Positions 7,981-17,266 of a stretch of DNA of 33,906 nt are shown here, in pieces (positions within the stretch are counted from its first letter, which is position 1; each line of letters begins with the position of its first letter). The position numbers and the translations under genes are program-made. Source of the stretch: Clostridiales bacterium (GTDB taxonomy: Bacteria; Bacillota; Clostridia; Lachnospirales; Lachnospiraceae); NCBI GenBank assembly GCA_012837605.1, contig DUQV01000152.1:1-33906 (forward strand). Direction: 5' to 3'. The notes under the pieces were generated by a model. The model did not search any database. It was not told the DNA's origin and was given only the letters and a program-made list of their open reading frames with translations.

Positions 7981-9252
7981 TTATTTGCGACCGTCTCTGT
8001 CTGCCAGCTCTGTGGTTATGTCCTCCCAATCCAGTCCGCTCTGTACCATAAGCACCATCAAATGATACAGAAAATCGGCTATTTCATACCGCAGCTCTCC
8101 CGTTTCAGGATTCTTGGCCGCAATAATAATCTCAGCCGCTTCCTCACCGCATTTTTTGAGTATCTTATCAATACCCTTATCGAAAAGATAGTTGGTATAT
8201 GAGCCTTCCTTCGGATTCTTCTTCCGATCCATAATTACATCATATACATCCTTAAGTATATGGTAGGGATTGCTCTTTCTGTATTCCTTCTCTAACAGAC
8301 CGGTATAAAAACAGCTTTTACTGCCTGTATGACAGGCAGGACCTGCCGGAATAACCTTGGCAAGCAATGTGTCATTGTCACAGTCAAGAAACATCTCTTT
8401 AAGGTATTGATAATTGCCTGATGTTTCTCCCTTAACCCACAGAGTACTTCTGCTGCGGGAATAATAAGTCATTCTTCCATCTGTAATAGTCCTATTATAA
8501 GCCTCCTCATTCATATACGCAAGCATTAAAACCTCACCGGTTTTAAAATCCTGTGTAATAATCGGAATCAATCCGTCTTTATTTAACTTAAATTTCGAAA
8601 ATGAAAGCTTGCTTTCAAATACGTTAACCTGAATATTTTCCTGTTTCAGAGCATATTTTGCTTTCATAATATTTTTATTAATAAAGAAATCTGTAGTAAT
8701 TCCGACTACATTTGGGATCTGAAGTATGTCTCTTATATCATTACTTTTAAGACTGTCACGGATAATAACAGGTATCTGAGATTTGGAGACTTTGCTGATA
8801 AATGCATCTGATGCACTGTTATAATCAATAACCAAGGTGCCGATACCCAGACTTTTGCATTTTTCAAATATACTTTCATCCTCAATAAATGCTGAATTAT
8901 CAATCTCAAGAAATAATTTACTCTCACCGAATCTGTTTGATATTTCCTTAACCAGCCCACCGTTATTAAGAAGTTCGTATGGCAGTAATATACCTGAAGC
9001 TCCGGTATAGTAAGCTTTTTTAGCATCCTCATAGCTTCTGATATAATAACCGATGATAAAAGGAATATCAATACTTCTGGCAATCTGCTTACACAATTTT
9101 AAAAACTCCTCCCCGGAGTGTTCATCCTTAGAGAAGTTAAATATAAGCAATTCGTCAGCACCCATATCCGAGTATTCTCCTGCAAGCCGAACTATATTAT
9201 CGCCAACCTCACCTTCCGTATTTAACAGGGGTATTATCTTCTTATATGTCAT
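7981..9252 (-). CDS. hisIE: HisIE bifunctional enzyme with an N-terminal HisF-like domain
   Basis: The 423-residue protein has three parts. Residues 1-205 align along their length with the HisF TIM barrel ([17 protein letters not shown] corresponds to IDIPFTVGGGIHDFETA of Thermotoga HisF). However, Asp11 is Asn (IPLLN11) and the Gly-Gly phosphate-binding loops are lost. Residues about 222-318 are HisI, phosphoribosyl-AMP cyclohydrolase, with WVKGETSG, metal-binding DCDND (290-294) and CHTGSKSCF (307-315). Residues about 335-423 are HisE, phosphoribosyl-ATP pyrophosphatase, with [16 protein letters not shown]. HisI and HisE catalyse steps 3 and 2 of histidine synthesis. The ATG at 9252 is chosen because AAGGAGGT lies 8 bases upstream; a longer frame would overlap hisA. 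The HisF-like part is probably catalytically dead. Confidence 0.93.
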   Translation of the reverse strand: MTYKKIIPLLNTEGEVGDNIVRLAGEYSDMGADELLIFNFSKDEHSGEEFLKLCKQIARSIDIPFIIGYYIRSYEDAKKAYYTGASGILLPYELLNNGGLVKEISNRFGESKLFLEIDNSAFIEDESIFEKCKSLGIGTLVIDYNSASDAFISKVSKSQIPVIIRDSLKSNDIRDILQIPNVVGITTDFFINKNIMKAKYALKQENIQVNVFESKLSFSKFKLNKDGLIPIITQDFKTGEVLMLAYMNEEAYNRTITDGRMTYYSRSRSTLWVKGETSGNYQYLKEMFLDCDNDTLLAKVIPAGPACHTGSKSCFYTGLLEKEYRKSNPYHILKDVYDVIMDRKKNPKEGSYTNYLFDKGIDKILKKCGEEAAEIIIAAKNPETGELRYEIADFLYHLMVLMVQSGLDWEDITTELADRDGRK

Positions 9253-9271
9253 TTTACATGACCTCCTTAAA

Positions 9272-9991
9272 TCACTTCTCAAACATCTCAATAGCCTGCT
9301 TAAGATCTATTTTGCTCTCATAGAGTGCTTTTCCGATAATTGCTCCGTATACCTTACTCTCATTCAATAATTCCAAGTCCTTTAAGGATGAGATTCCTCC
9401 CGAGGCAATTATATTTAGTCCTGTAGCTTCAACCATTTCCAAGGTATATTGAACATTTGGACCTTGAAGCATTCCATCCTTGGCAATATCAGTGTATACA
9501 ATTGTCTCTACACCCATGTTTTTCATCTCAAGTGCTAGGTTCACAGCATTATATCCGCTGAGTCGTTCCCATCCTTCAACAGCAACTATTCCGTCCTTTG
9601 CATCAATACCTGCTATGATGCGTTCAGGGCCGAATAATGATATGACTTCTTTCATAAATCCCGGATCTACAGCAGCCTTTGTTCCGATAATAACCCTGCT
9701 TATGCCAAGGCTAAGAATATTTTCGATATCCTTGATAGAGCGAATTCCTCCCCCAAGCTGAATCGGTATACTGACATTTGACACAATATTCTTAATAGCT
9801 TCTTCATTAACAGAATGACCAGCCAATGCTCCGTCCAAATCAACTACATGTATATAGGAAGCTCCATTTGTCTCCCATTCCTTTGCAACCTTATATGGTA
9901 CATCCGAATATACCAATACATCCCGAAAACTTCCTTGTCTTAACCTTACACACTGACCGTTTTTAATATCTATCGCAGGGAATAATTTCAT
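9272..9991 (-). CDS. hisA: ProFAR isomerase HisA
   Basis: The 239-residue TIM-barrel enzyme isomerises ProFAR to PRFAR, step 4 of histidine synthesis. It starts [20 protein letters not shown], with the catalytic Asp in AIDIKNG. It carries the phosphate-binding loops LGGGIRS and ASGGIS and the second acidic site [13 protein letters not shown], so it appears intact, in contrast to the HisF-like domain encoded next. The ATG at 9991 follows AGAGGG with a 6-base spacer; a TTG further upstream in frame is not needed. hisIE begins 19 bases after its stop. HisA is sometimes confused with HisF or PriA; the MKLFPAID start and GMLQGPN favour HisA. Confidence 0.95.
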   Translation of the reverse strand: MKLFPAIDIKNGQCVRLRQGSFRDVLVYSDVPYKVAKEWETNGASYIHVVDLDGALAGHSVNEEAIKNIVSNVSIPIQLGGGIRSIKDIENILSLGISRVIIGTKAAVDPGFMKEVISLFGPERIIAGIDAKDGIVAVEGWERLSGYNAVNLALEMKNMGVETIVYTDIAKDGMLQGPNVQYTLEMVEATGLNIIASGGISSLKDLELLNESKVYGAIIGKALYESKIDLKQAIEMFEK

Positions 9992-10105
9992 ATTGAGCCC
10001 TCTTTCCAATTCAAAATATAGTATAGCAAGATATATTTATCATTAATGAACTTAGTGAAATTTATCTCTATTTATATTATTTGATTTGCTTTGTCGGCTT
10101 ATCAT

Positions 10106-10696
10106 CTAGATTATACCTTTGGTAGACAGAACGTCCTGTACTCTGGTGTCATATCCGCTGGCTTCATCCAATGCCTTGGCAAATGCCTTAAATGCAGCTT
10201 CCGCTATATGGTGGTTGTTTTCACCACTTAACATTTTAATATGCAGATTCATACCTGCGTTATAGGACAATGCATAGAAGAACTCTTTAATAAGCTCCGT
10301 ATCTATATATCCTACCTTGTCATTATCAAATTTCAAATCATAAGAAAGGAACGGACGACCCGATAAATCGACTGCACAGCATATCAGGCTTTCATCCATT
10401 GGTATCATGCATGAACCATAGCGTCTTATACCTTTTTTATCACCCAAGGCATTTTTGATGGCTTGTCCGAGAGCAATTCCGGTATCCTCAACAGTATGAT
10501 GGGAATCTACATATAAATCACCCTTTACTGTAAGCTTCATATCAAAAAATCCATGCCTCGTAAAGCTGTCCAGCATATGATTAAAAAAGCCAATGCCTGT
10601 TTCTATCTGAGAGTTGCCTTTTCCGTCTAAGTTAAATTCCAGCTTAATATCAGTTTCCTTTGTCTTTCGATTAACCGTAGAAGTCCTGCTTTCCAT
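10106..10696 (-). CDS. hisB: Imidazoleglycerol-phosphate dehydratase
   Basis: The 196-residue monofunctional HisB dehydrates imidazoleglycerol phosphate to imidazole acetol phosphate. It has both histidine-rich metal-binding signatures, DSHHTVEDTG and NNHHIAEAAFKA, and the family length. There is no fused phosphatase, unlike the HisB of enterobacteria, so histidinol-phosphatase must be encoded elsewhere. AAGGA lies 9 bases before the ATG. After its stop there are 114 bases before hisA, in which I see no gene, terminator or good promoter; hisH often occupies this place in related operons. Confidence 0.96.
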   Translation of the reverse strand: MESRTSTVNRKTKETDIKLEFNLDGKGNSQIETGIGFFNHMLDSFTRHGFFDMKLTVKGDLYVDSHHTVEDTGIALGQAIKNALGDKKGIRRYGSCMIPMDESLICCAVDLSGRPFLSYDLKFDNDKVGYIDTELIKEFFYALSYNAGMNLHIKMLSGENNHHIAEAAFKAFAKALDEASGYDTRVQDVLSTKGII

Positions 10697-10723
10697 AATG
10701 CATCATCCTTTCTTTTGATTGAT

Positions 10724-12013
10724 TTATGAAAACCTTACTGCAATAGAATTGGCATGGGCGGTAAGTCCCTCGGATTTTGCGAATGTTTCTATATCCTTGT
10801 GGATGCCTTCCAATGCTTCTTTGCTGTAGGAAATGATACTTGATTTCTTGATAAAATCATCTACGCCAAGAGGAGAAAAGAATTTAGCCGTACCATTGGT
10901 TGGCAGAGTATGATTGGGTCCTGCCATATAATCGCCAAGAGGTTCGCTGGAATAATCACCAATAAATATTGCTCCGGCATTTTTGATTTTAGTCATTACC
11001 ATGAACGGATCCTTTGTCATAATTTCCAAATGCTCGGTGGCGATATCATTTGCCACCTCTATTGCCTCATCCATATCATCCGCTATTAATATATATCCAT
11101 AATTATCAAGGGATTTCTGTATAATCTCCCTTCGGAAAAGTGTCATGAGGAACTTATCAATCTCCTCAGATACCTTTACTGCCAACTCTTTGCTTGTAGT
11201 AACAAGTATAGATGAAGCAAGTTCATCATGCTCAGCCTGTGAAAGCAGATCCGCAGCAACAAACCTGGGATTTGCTGTTTCGTCCGCAAGAACCAATATC
11301 TCACTTGGTCCTGCTATGGAATCAATGCTGACATGACCAAATACCGCTTTTTTAGCTAAAGCAACATATATATTACCCGGACCTACTATTTTATCAACTT
11401 TTGGTATACTCTCAGTGCCAAATGCTAACGCGGCTATAGCCTGTGCTCCTCCGGCCTTGTATATTTCAGTAACACCTGCTTCCTTAGCAGCAACCAGTGT
11501 ACCCGAATATACTTTGCCGTCTTTATCGGGAGGTGTTACTATGACTGTCCTGTTTACTCCCGCAACCTTGGCAGGTATAACATCCATCAGAACCGTGGAG
11601 GGATATGCCGCTTTCCCGCCGGGTACATATATTCCCACCTTTTCAATGGGAGTAACCTTCTGTCCAAGTATTATACCATCCTCAGAAGCATCAAACCAGC
11701 TGTTTTGTTTCTGTTTATTGTGATATGCCTCAATGTTTTTTTTTGCCTTTCTGATTACCTCTATAACCCCGGCATCAATATCATTGTAAGCATTTTCGAT
11801 TTCTTCTTCAGTGACTCTGATATTGTTCTCATTTATATCAAAATTATCGAACTTTTTAGTATATAAGAATAATGCCTTATCACCATCTTTTCGAACATCA
11901 TTGACAATCTTATTAACTTTATCGGCATATTCTTCATATTGACCGGGGCTTCTCTTTAACAAATCTTCCATAATATTTTTCTTGGTAGTCTCATTTATCT
12001 CAATAATCCTCAT
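10724..12013 (-). CDS. hisD: Histidinol dehydrogenase
   Basis: The 429-residue zinc enzyme oxidises L-histidinol to L-histidine in two NAD-dependent steps, the last of the pathway. Visible signatures are VPGGKAAYPSTVLM (about 130-143), GPGNIYVALAKK, the zinc ligands Q259 and H262 in SQAEHDE, TEHLEIM with the catalytic Glu-His pair, and GPNHTLPT near the C-terminus. Length and start match the family. GGAGG lies 7 bases before the ATG, and hisB follows after 27 bases, so the two are co-transcribed. Confidence 0.97.
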   Translation of the reverse strand: MRIIEINETTKKNIMEDLLKRSPGQYEEYADKVNKIVNDVRKDGDKALFLYTKKFDNFDINENNIRVTEEEIENAYNDIDAGVIEVIRKAKKNIEAYHNKQKQNSWFDASEDGIILGQKVTPIEKVGIYVPGGKAAYPSTVLMDVIPAKVAGVNRTVIVTPPDKDGKVYSGTLVAAKEAGVTEIYKAGGAQAIAALAFGTESIPKVDKIVGPGNIYVALAKKAVFGHVSIDSIAGPSEILVLADETANPRFVAADLLSQAEHDELASSILVTTSKELAVKVSEEIDKFLMTLFRREIIQKSLDNYGYILIADDMDEAIEVANDIATEHLEIMTKDPFMVMTKIKNAGAIFIGDYSSEPLGDYMAGPNHTLPTNGTAKFFSPLGVDDFIKKSSIISYSKEALEGIHKDIETFAKSEGLTAHANSIAVRFS

Positions 12014-12038
12014 ATGCTTTCCTCCATAATATAATTCT

Positions 12039-12689
12039 TTAATCCGACTTGATTGACAGATATCCTTTTATATCTTTTATCATCTTTGATATACGCTCAT
12101 GCTCCATCTTCATACTGACTTCATTAACGACCATTCTTGCGGATATATTACAGATCTCTTCAAGGATTACCAGTCCGTTTTCTTTAAGAGTGGAACCGGT
12201 CTCTACAATATCCACTATAACTTCGGACAATCCTACAATTGGAGCCAGCTCTACGGAGCCGTTCAGTTTTATTATCTCAACAGTCTGATGCTTCTTATTA
12301 TAAAAATAATCCTTTGCCACATTAGGGTATTTTGTAGCTACCCGGATAAGCTCACCGTGGTGAAGAAGATCATGTGCCATATGAGGTCCGGCAACACACA
12401 TCCGGCATTTGCCGAAGCCCAAATCCAGAACCTCATACATTTTTCTGCCTTCCTCAAGTAATGTATCTTTACCCACGACTCCTATATCTGCAGCACCGTA
12501 TTCTACATATGTAGGCACATCATTAGCCTTGGCAAGGAAGAATTTAAGCTTCTGCTCTTCGTTAACAAATATAAGCTTTCTTGATTTCTTATCCTTTAAT
12601 TCTTCGCATGTAATACCTATCTTTTCTAAAAGACTTAGGGTATTATCCGCCAATCTTCCTTTGGCTAATGCAATTGTAATATATCTCAT
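12039..12689 (-). CDS. hisG: ATP phosphoribosyltransferase, short-form catalytic subunit
   Basis: The 216-residue protein is the short HisG (HisGS), which condenses ATP with PRPP in the first step of histidine synthesis. It has the family start [21 protein letters not shown], the central [14 protein letters not shown] and the PRPP-loop region [16 protein letters not shown]. It lacks the C-terminal regulatory domain of long HisG, so it needs HisZ, which is encoded immediately upstream (16 bases), as expected for a hetero-octameric enzyme. A GAAGGGA site precedes the ATG. Confidence 0.97.
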   Translation of the reverse strand: MRYITIALAKGRLADNTLSLLEKIGITCEELKDKKSRKLIFVNEEQKLKFFLAKANDVPTYVEYGAADIGVVGKDTLLEEGRKMYEVLDLGFGKCRMCVAGPHMAHDLLHHGELIRVATKYPNVAKDYFYNKKHQTVEIIKLNGSVELAPIVGLSEVIVDIVETGSTLKENGLVILEEICNISARMVVNEVSMKMEHERISKMIKDIKGYLSIKSD

Positions 12690-12705
12690 AATATTCGTCC
12701 CTTCA

Positions 12706-13971
12706 TTAATTATGAATAAGCTCCTTAATGTTCACTGTTTTCTTGCTGCCGCTTTCTGCTTCCATAAGTATAAAATCCTCATCACTGTCAATATATAATA
12801 AGCCGCCTATATTCATGTTCTTCATATAGGTTTGATAATCCTCAATATTCACTCCATCTTTCGACAGCTGTAGAATTACATTGTTTCCTTCCTTACGAAA
12901 ATATCCCGCCAGTTTTATAGCTGATTTTCTATAATCCGGAGTGTATATAATAAGTGTATCGGAAGAATCTATCTTAGGCAAAAGCTTTTGTCTTCCCAAT
13001 GCCAGCATAAGGTTATCAATTTCAATCGCAAGACCTATAGCAGGACAATCCTTTCCAAACTGACCGACAAGATTATCATATCTTCCGCCTGTTACTATCG
13101 CTTCTCCTGTCTTATAGGTGTAAGCTTTAAATATAAGTCCTGTATAATAATCATATTTACTTAACATACCAAGATCAAAGGATATATACTTTTCAAAGCC
13201 ATATTCCGTCATAATGTCATATAGCTTCTCCAGTCGGTTTATCGCCTTAAGGGCACGAGGATTTTTTACAACTCCTTTGGCATACTCAAGTATCTCCAGA
13301 TTGCCGAACAATTCAGGCAGTTTTAAGAACATATCTTCAAGCTCTTTGCCAATGCTCTTGTTAATTATGATATCTTCCATGCCAAACATATTCTTGTTTT
13401 CAATCATATCCTTAAGTTTTGATATTTCCTCATGATTCTCAAAGCCGGCCTCTTTAATCAGGGTTCTTAAAAAATCCGCATTGCCCAGCTCCAGTTGGAA
13501 ATCCGTAAGACCCGAATTAAGCAGGCATTCTACAGTGATAGCAAGCATCTCTGCATCAGCATCGACACTGTCATCATTAAACAGCTCGGCACCCAGCTGT
13601 GTAACTTCATTTAATTTTCCCTGATAAGTGGTGCTGTTGATATATGTATTACCAATATAACAAAGACGAATAGGAAGTTCTTCATCCTTGTAATATTTTG
13701 CAACACATCTGGCTATAGAAGGGGTAATATCCGGTCGAAGCACCATGGTATTACCTTCTTTATCAAACAGCTTATACATATCCTTTGATGAAACCGTTCC
13801 CCGTTCATGATTGAAAATATCAAAGAATTCAAAGCTTGGTGTCTGTATATCACGAAATCCGTGACGCTTAAGCACCTCATGCAGATTGTTCTGCAGGAGA
13901 AGCTTAACGGCACATTCAGTATTATATATATCTCTTACACCTTCCGGAGTATGGAGAAGCTTATCTTTCAT
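12706..13971 (-). CDS. hisZ: ATP phosphoribosyltransferase regulatory subunit HisZ
   Basis: The 421-residue protein is a HisRS-like class II synthetase paralogue that binds short HisG and gives histidine feedback control. The start [17 protein letters not shown] and the motif [21 protein letters not shown] match His[13 protein letters not shown] is the class II motif found in the family. The frame extends 23 codons upstream, but the ATG at 13971 has GGAGG 5 bases before it, while the upstream GTG has no ribosome binding site. It is the first gene of the his block, after a consensus promoter. Its length and lack of an anticodon-binding domain argue against HisRS. Confidence 0.95.
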   Translation of the reverse strand: MKDKLLHTPEGVRDIYNTECAVKLLLQNNLHEVLKRHGFRDIQTPSFEFFDIFNHERGTVSSKDMYKLFDKEGNTMVLRPDITPSIARCVAKYYKDEELPIRLCYIGNTYINSTTYQGKLNEVTQLGAELFNDDSVDADAEMLAITVECLLNSGLTDFQLELGNADFLRTLIKEAGFENHEEISKLKDMIENKNMFGMEDIIINKSIGKELEDMFLKLPELFGNLEILEYAKGVVKNPRALKAINRLEKLYDIMTEYGFEKYISFDLGMLSKYDYYTGLIFKAYTYKTGEAIVTGGRYDNLVGQFGKDCPAIGLAIEIDNLMLALGRQKLLPKIDSSDTLIIYTPDYRKSAIKLAGYFRKEGNNVILQLSKDGVNIEDYQTYMKNMNIGGLLYIDSDEDFILMEAESGSKKTVNIKELIHN

Positions 13972-14047
13972 GTTTTCCTCCATTTCAATGATTTGTTGTA
14001 AAATATTATTGGGCATCGGACATAACACATTTGTCATCACTTTTATG

Positions 14048-14071
14048 TGGTAACGTGATAATTCGCTACCA
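14048..14071 (-). promoter_or_regulatory. Hairpin in the hisZ 5' leader
   Basis: On the minus-strand RNA, UGGUAGCG and CGUUACCA form an 8-bp stem with one G-U pair and an 8-base loop, starting about 10 bases after the predicted transcript start. There is no T-box core, no paired terminator and no histidine-rich leader peptide in the 110-base leader. A role in mRNA stability is possible but not shown. Confidence 0.35.
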
Positions 14072-14087
14072 TGCTAATGTTCTAAAC

Positions 14088-14116
14088 ATTATAATTTATA
14101 TGTTTATATATGTCAA
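14088..14116 (-). promoter_or_regulatory. Consensus SigA promoter of the his-alaS block
   Basis: On the minus strand, TTGACA (14116-14111) and TATAAT (14093-14088) are separated by exactly 17 bases, a perfect match to the housekeeping consensus. It lies in the short gap between recU and hisZ. An AT-only stem with a T-run just after the recU stop (about 14117-14141) may weakly end the upstream transcript. Confidence 0.88.
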
Positions 14117-14130
14117 TATAAAAAAATAAT

Positions 14131-14673
14131 TTATGTATTATTCTCCCTACTGATCAAATCTCTCTGAAGCTGTTCAAGATAATGGATACATACACCATTC
14201 ATAATTTTTATCTGATAGGACGGGTCTAATTCATCGAATCTGATGCTTTTTCGACCGCCCTCAAGGGCTCTCTTCCAAAAGTATGCCAATTCCTTATAGG
14301 GCATATAATAATATGTCTCATGTTTTTTAAAATAAATAAGCAGGAAAGCCACACCGTTCTGTTCTTCAAACTCATTCATGAATAACAGCTGATGCTCGTG
14401 AACATTGTTCAGACTAAAAGTATCACCGGCACACTCCTTGGCATCAAAGCATACCGGAATTCCCTGTACTACACCGATATAATCCACAGTACTCTTCTGC
14501 TCGAAATATGCCAGACTGATTTGTCTGCTTTCCTTATCAATATTAATCGGAGTTATAGGCGTGGGAATCTTCTGAATCAATGCCAGCTTCTTTTCTCTGT
14601 ATTTGCTGTTAGTAATATTAATCATTTCCTCAAGCATTGATCCGCGAAGTCCCCTAGATTTCCACGATGCCAT
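14131..14673 (-). CDS. recU: Holliday junction resolvase RecU
   Basis: The 180-residue nuclease cuts four-way DNA junctions during recombination and repair in Gram-positive bacteria. It starts with the basic WKSRGLRGSMLEEMINITN and has KIPTPITPI. The active-site set is the early Glu, STVDYIGV and CFDAKECAG (Asp and Glu-x-Lys positions of the RecU fold). Length is slightly below the usual 200. AGGGAGG lies 7 bases before the ATG. In many Firmicutes recU is next to the penicillin-binding protein gene ponA; here it ends a run of RNA-modification genes. Confidence 0.93.
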   Translation of the reverse strand: MASWKSRGLRGSMLEEMINITNSKYREKKLALIQKIPTPITPINIDKESRQISLAYFEQKSTVDYIGVVQGIPVCFDAKECAGDTFSLNNVHEHQLLFMNEFEEQNGVAFLLIYFKKHETYYYMPYKELAYFWKRALEGGRKSIRFDELDPSYQIKIMNGVCIHYLEQLQRDLISRENNT

Positions 14674-14732
14674 ATTAATGCCTCCCTGCTGTGTTATTTA
14701 TTTTACTCCTAAATACTGCAGTGTCTGTTCAT

Positions 14733-15713
14733 TTAAGACAAATTATTCTGTTTAAACAAATCTCTTTTTATAATATTAAAAATCTCAGGCTCAGGTGCCA
14801 AAAATTCCTTATCTGACAAATCGCTTAATGGTCCCAAAAGCTGAGGGAATACATACCGGTAAGCATGAAGAAGCTGAGTCTTGAGTCCGTATTTTTTTAA
14901 AAAGAAACTGTTAACCGTTCTGTCCCCGTATTTGTAATCTCCAATAATGGGATGTCCTATGCTTGAAAGATGTGCACGAATCTGATGAGACTTGCCTGTA
15001 ATCAGCTTAACCTGTAATAATGTAAACTCATAGCTGTAAGCCAGAGGTTCATATTGTGTAACGATATAATTGGAATTTCCAATCTGCTCCGTTGTTATGA
15101 CAACCTTGTTGCTTTGTGTATCCTTAATCAGATAACCTGCAATTTCTTTCTTATCAAATATCTTTCCCTTTACAATACACAGATAGTACTTTTCAAGCTT
15201 TCTTTCTCTGAGTATCCTTGCCATCTCCTGTAATCCCACAAGAGTTTTACCTGCGATTATAAGTCCGCCGGTATTACGATCCAGACGATTACAGATACCC
15301 GGTCTGAAGCTCTGAAGCTGCTCATGAGTTATCTGCTTCTCTGCAAGCATATATGAAATAACATGCTCTACAATAGAGATATCGCTTCCTGTTGACTTTT
15401 GAGAAAGAACTCCTACCGGTTTGTTTATGATCAGAATATTATTATCTTCATATATAATATCAAGATAATATCCTTCAACAGCGGTATCTGTCCAAGCTGA
15501 GAATTTGCTGATTGTATCATCGGCCAGATACAGTTTTATCTCATCCTCAGGTTGTACAATCTCAGAACCCTGTGCCTTCTTACCGTTTAAGACTATGTTC
15601 TTTTTTCGAAGCATCTTATATATAAAGCTTTTTGGCACTTTATTTAGAATTTTCATCAAGAGCTTATCCAGCCGTTGTCCTGCCTGATTCTCATCAACAA
15701 TAATCTGTTTCAT
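14733..15713 (-). CDS. RluA-family pseudouridine synthase (RluC/RluD type)
   Basis: The 326-residue enzyme converts uridine to pseudouridine in RNA, most likely 23S rRNA. The N-terminal S4 RNA-binding domain (about 12-72) begins AGQRLDKLLMKILNKVPKSF. The catalytic domain contains NRLDRNTGGLIIAGKT, where the Asp after Arg-Leu is the nucleophile, and later KSHQIRAHLSSIGHPIIGD. The family is clear, but the exact target position cannot be read, so no symbol is given. The ribosome binding site is weak (GGGG). The HAD gene upstream ends 15 bases before its start, suggesting read-through and coupling. Confidence 0.93.
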   Translation of the reverse strand: MKQIIVDENQAGQRLDKLLMKILNKVPKSFIYKMLRKKNIVLNGKKAQGSEIVQPEDEIKLYLADDTISKFSAWTDTAVEGYYLDIIYEDNNILIINKPVGVLSQKSTGSDISIVEHVISYMLAEKQITHEQLQSFRPGICNRLDRNTGGLIIAGKTLVGLQEMARILRERKLEKYYLCIVKGKIFDKKEIAGYLIKDTQSNKVVITTEQIGNSNYIVTQYEPLAYSYEFTLLQVKLITGKSHQIRAHLSSIGHPIIGDYKYGDRTVNSFFLKKYGLKTQLLHAYRYVFPQLLGPLSDLSDKEFLAPEPEIFNIIKRDLFKQNNLS

Positions 15714-15728
15714 AATAGCCCCATTTCT

Positions 15729-16376
15729 TTAAGGTAAAATCTCATAAAACGAACGAATATAATAGTCAGCCAGACTTCTTTTCTTCTTTTCATCATTTTC
15801 AGAGAATTTATCATGAACGGCACAAACCTTCATGTTTGCATTCTTTGCAGCCATTATTCCTTGAATAATATCTTCAAATGCCAGACATCTGGAAGGTTCT
15901 ACGTCCAAATCCTCAGCAACCAGCAGGTATATATCGGGAGCCGGTTTTCCCTTCTCTACCTCGCATGAGGTTCTGACAGATACAAAATAATCTCCTATGT
16001 TATGCTTATCAATAATCAGATCCACCAGTTCCCGCGAATTACTGGTTGCGATTCCTGCGGGAATTTTATTTTCACGCAGGTAATCCAAGAACTCACTGAC
16101 ACCTTCTTTTAGCGGTACTTCATGCTGATATTTATCACGTGCCATTTTATTCCAATCACTTTTAATCTTTTCAAGACTGTCAGGAATATTAAACTTTTCT
16201 TTGAAATATCTCGCTGTTTCTGAAAAGCTCATTCCTTCGATTTTACCCTGCAGATCCGTTGGAAACGATAATCCGAACTTTGCAAGATATTCAATATCTA
16301 TAGTTTCCCACATCCACATAGAATCAACAAGCGTACCGTCCAAGTCAAATATTACTGCATCAATGTCTTTTAACAT
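15729..16376 (-). CDS. HAD-superfamily phosphatase or phosphomutase
   Basis: The 215-residue protein belongs to HAD subfamily IA. Motif I is FDLDGTLVDSMW (nucleophile and acid Asp). An alpha-helical cap occupies about 18-85. Motif II is GIATSNSRELV, and motif III/IV is KGKPAPDIYLLVAEDLDVEPSRCLAFED. This layout is shared by beta-phosphoglucomutase, phosphoglycolate phosphatase and similar enzymes that act on small phosphorylated metabolites. I cannot choose among substrates. AAGGAG lies 10 bases before the ATG. Its start is 2 bases after the stop of the RsuA-type gene, so the two are tightly coupled. Confidence 0.9.
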   Translation of the reverse strand: MLKDIDAVIFDLDGTLVDSMWMWETIDIEYLAKFGLSFPTDLQGKIEGMSFSETARYFKEKFNIPDSLEKIKSDWNKMARDKYQHEVPLKEGVSEFLDYLRENKIPAGIATSNSRELVDLIIDKHNIGDYFVSVRTSCEVEKGKPAPDIYLLVAEDLDVEPSRCLAFEDIIQGIMAAKNANMKVCAVHDKFSENDEKKKRSLADYYIRSFYEILP

Positions 16377-16378
16377 GT

Positions 16379-17134
16379 TTATATCTGCTCCTTCTTCTGT
16401 AATATTATGTTTTCAAGGTGTCTAACCTCATCTGTTGTTAACCTACGATAATCACCGGGATTAAGCAAAGGATCAAGAATAAGTCCTCCCATTGATATCC
16501 TCTTTAGGTATATAACCTCCTTACCTACGGCCTTAAACATCCGTTTTACCTGATGGTATTTACCTTCATATATGGTTAGATTTATTTCAGAGATATCATC
16601 AGATAATATAATGTCAAGCTTGGCAGGAAGGCACGGCTTATCTTCTCCTATGGATATCCCCGATGAAAATGCATTCACGTCATCCTCAGTAACTCTTCCG
16701 TTAATCTTGGCATAATAAACCTTCTCGATTTTATTCTTAGGTGACAGTAAACTATGAGCCAGTTCACCGTCATTAGTTAGTATTAAAAGTCCCTCCGTAT
16801 CCTTATCAAGTCTTCCGACAGGAAACATATCCTTACGCTTTTTAGTCGTGATAAGATCCAATACCGTCTTATAATGCTTGTCCTCTGTGGCTGATACAAC
16901 TCCTGCCGGCTTGTTAAGCATATAATATATATATTTCTCATATATTATCTTCTGACCATCAAATGTAATCTTATCATCAGTACTGACCTTAACCTCAGGC
17001 TTTAAGCAAGGTGATGAATTAACGGTTACTCTTCCTTGCCTTATCCATGATTTTATTTCACTTCTGGTTCCGATATTCATATCGGCCAGATATTTATCAA
17101 GCCTTAACTGCTTATCCATTACATCCATCTCCAT
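16379..17134 (-). CDS. RsuA/RluB-family pseudouridine synthase
   Basis: The enzyme forms pseudouridine in rRNA; the family covers RsuA (16S U516) and RluB/E/F (23S). The S4 domain begins RLDKYLADMNIGTRSEIKSW. The catalytic domain has YMLNKPAGVVSA, the nucleophile motif VGRLDKDTEGLLILTNDG and YHQVKRMF. The start is uncertain. The ATG at 17134 has GGAGG 5 bases upstream and gives 251 residues. An ATG at 17119 has a GGAG 9 bases upstream, and the frame is open to 17161. The uncertainty comes from an imperfect duplication of the start region (17104-17266). The SMGGLILD segment and length favour the RsuA branch. Confidence 0.92.
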   Translation of the reverse strand: MEMDVMDKQLRLDKYLADMNIGTRSEIKSWIRQGRVTVNSSPCLKPEVKVSTDDKITFDGQKIIYEKYIYYMLNKPAGVVSATEDKHYKTVLDLITTKKRKDMFPVGRLDKDTEGLLILTNDGELAHSLLSPKNKIEKVYYAKINGRVTEDDVNAFSSGISIGEDKPCLPAKLDIILSDDISEINLTIYEGKYHQVKRMFKAVGKEVIYLKRISMGGLILDPLLNPGDYRRLTTDEVRHLENIILQKKEQI

Positions 17135-17266
17135 GATGTCCTCCATGACATGCATTTCCAATTCGGTTTATCTGCTTATCCATTATATCAATCTCTATTC
17201 CGACATGTCATTAGTTAACTGCTTATTCAATGGTTCGACTACCGCTGATTACATCCATCTCCATCC
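17104..17266. repeat. Imperfect three-copy repeat around the start of the RsuA-type gene
   Basis: The core CTGCTTATCCATTA occurs at 17108-17121 and again at 17172-17185. A partial copy (CTGCTTATTCA) begins at 17219. The adjoining ATTACATCCATCTCCAT at about 17119-17136 recurs near 17249-17266, across the end of the RsmF-type gene. The copies are separated by about 64 and 47 bases and have diverged. On the minus strand, each carries a version of the sequence that encodes the start of the RsuA-type protein. Confidence 0.6.

Noticed and set aside
13972-14040. An upstream extension of HisZ, or a leader peptide beginning at GTG 14040
   Set aside because: No ribosome binding site precedes it, it is not rich in histidine, and the ATG at 13971 has a proper GGAGG and matches the family start.
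17104-17225. A link between the CTGCTTAT repeats near the RsuA-type gene and the CTGCTTATT ends of the dnaK-dnaJ element
   Set aside because: Only about 9-11 bases are shared, one copy is coding sequence for the RsuA-type protein, and no inverted-repeat organisation is present there.
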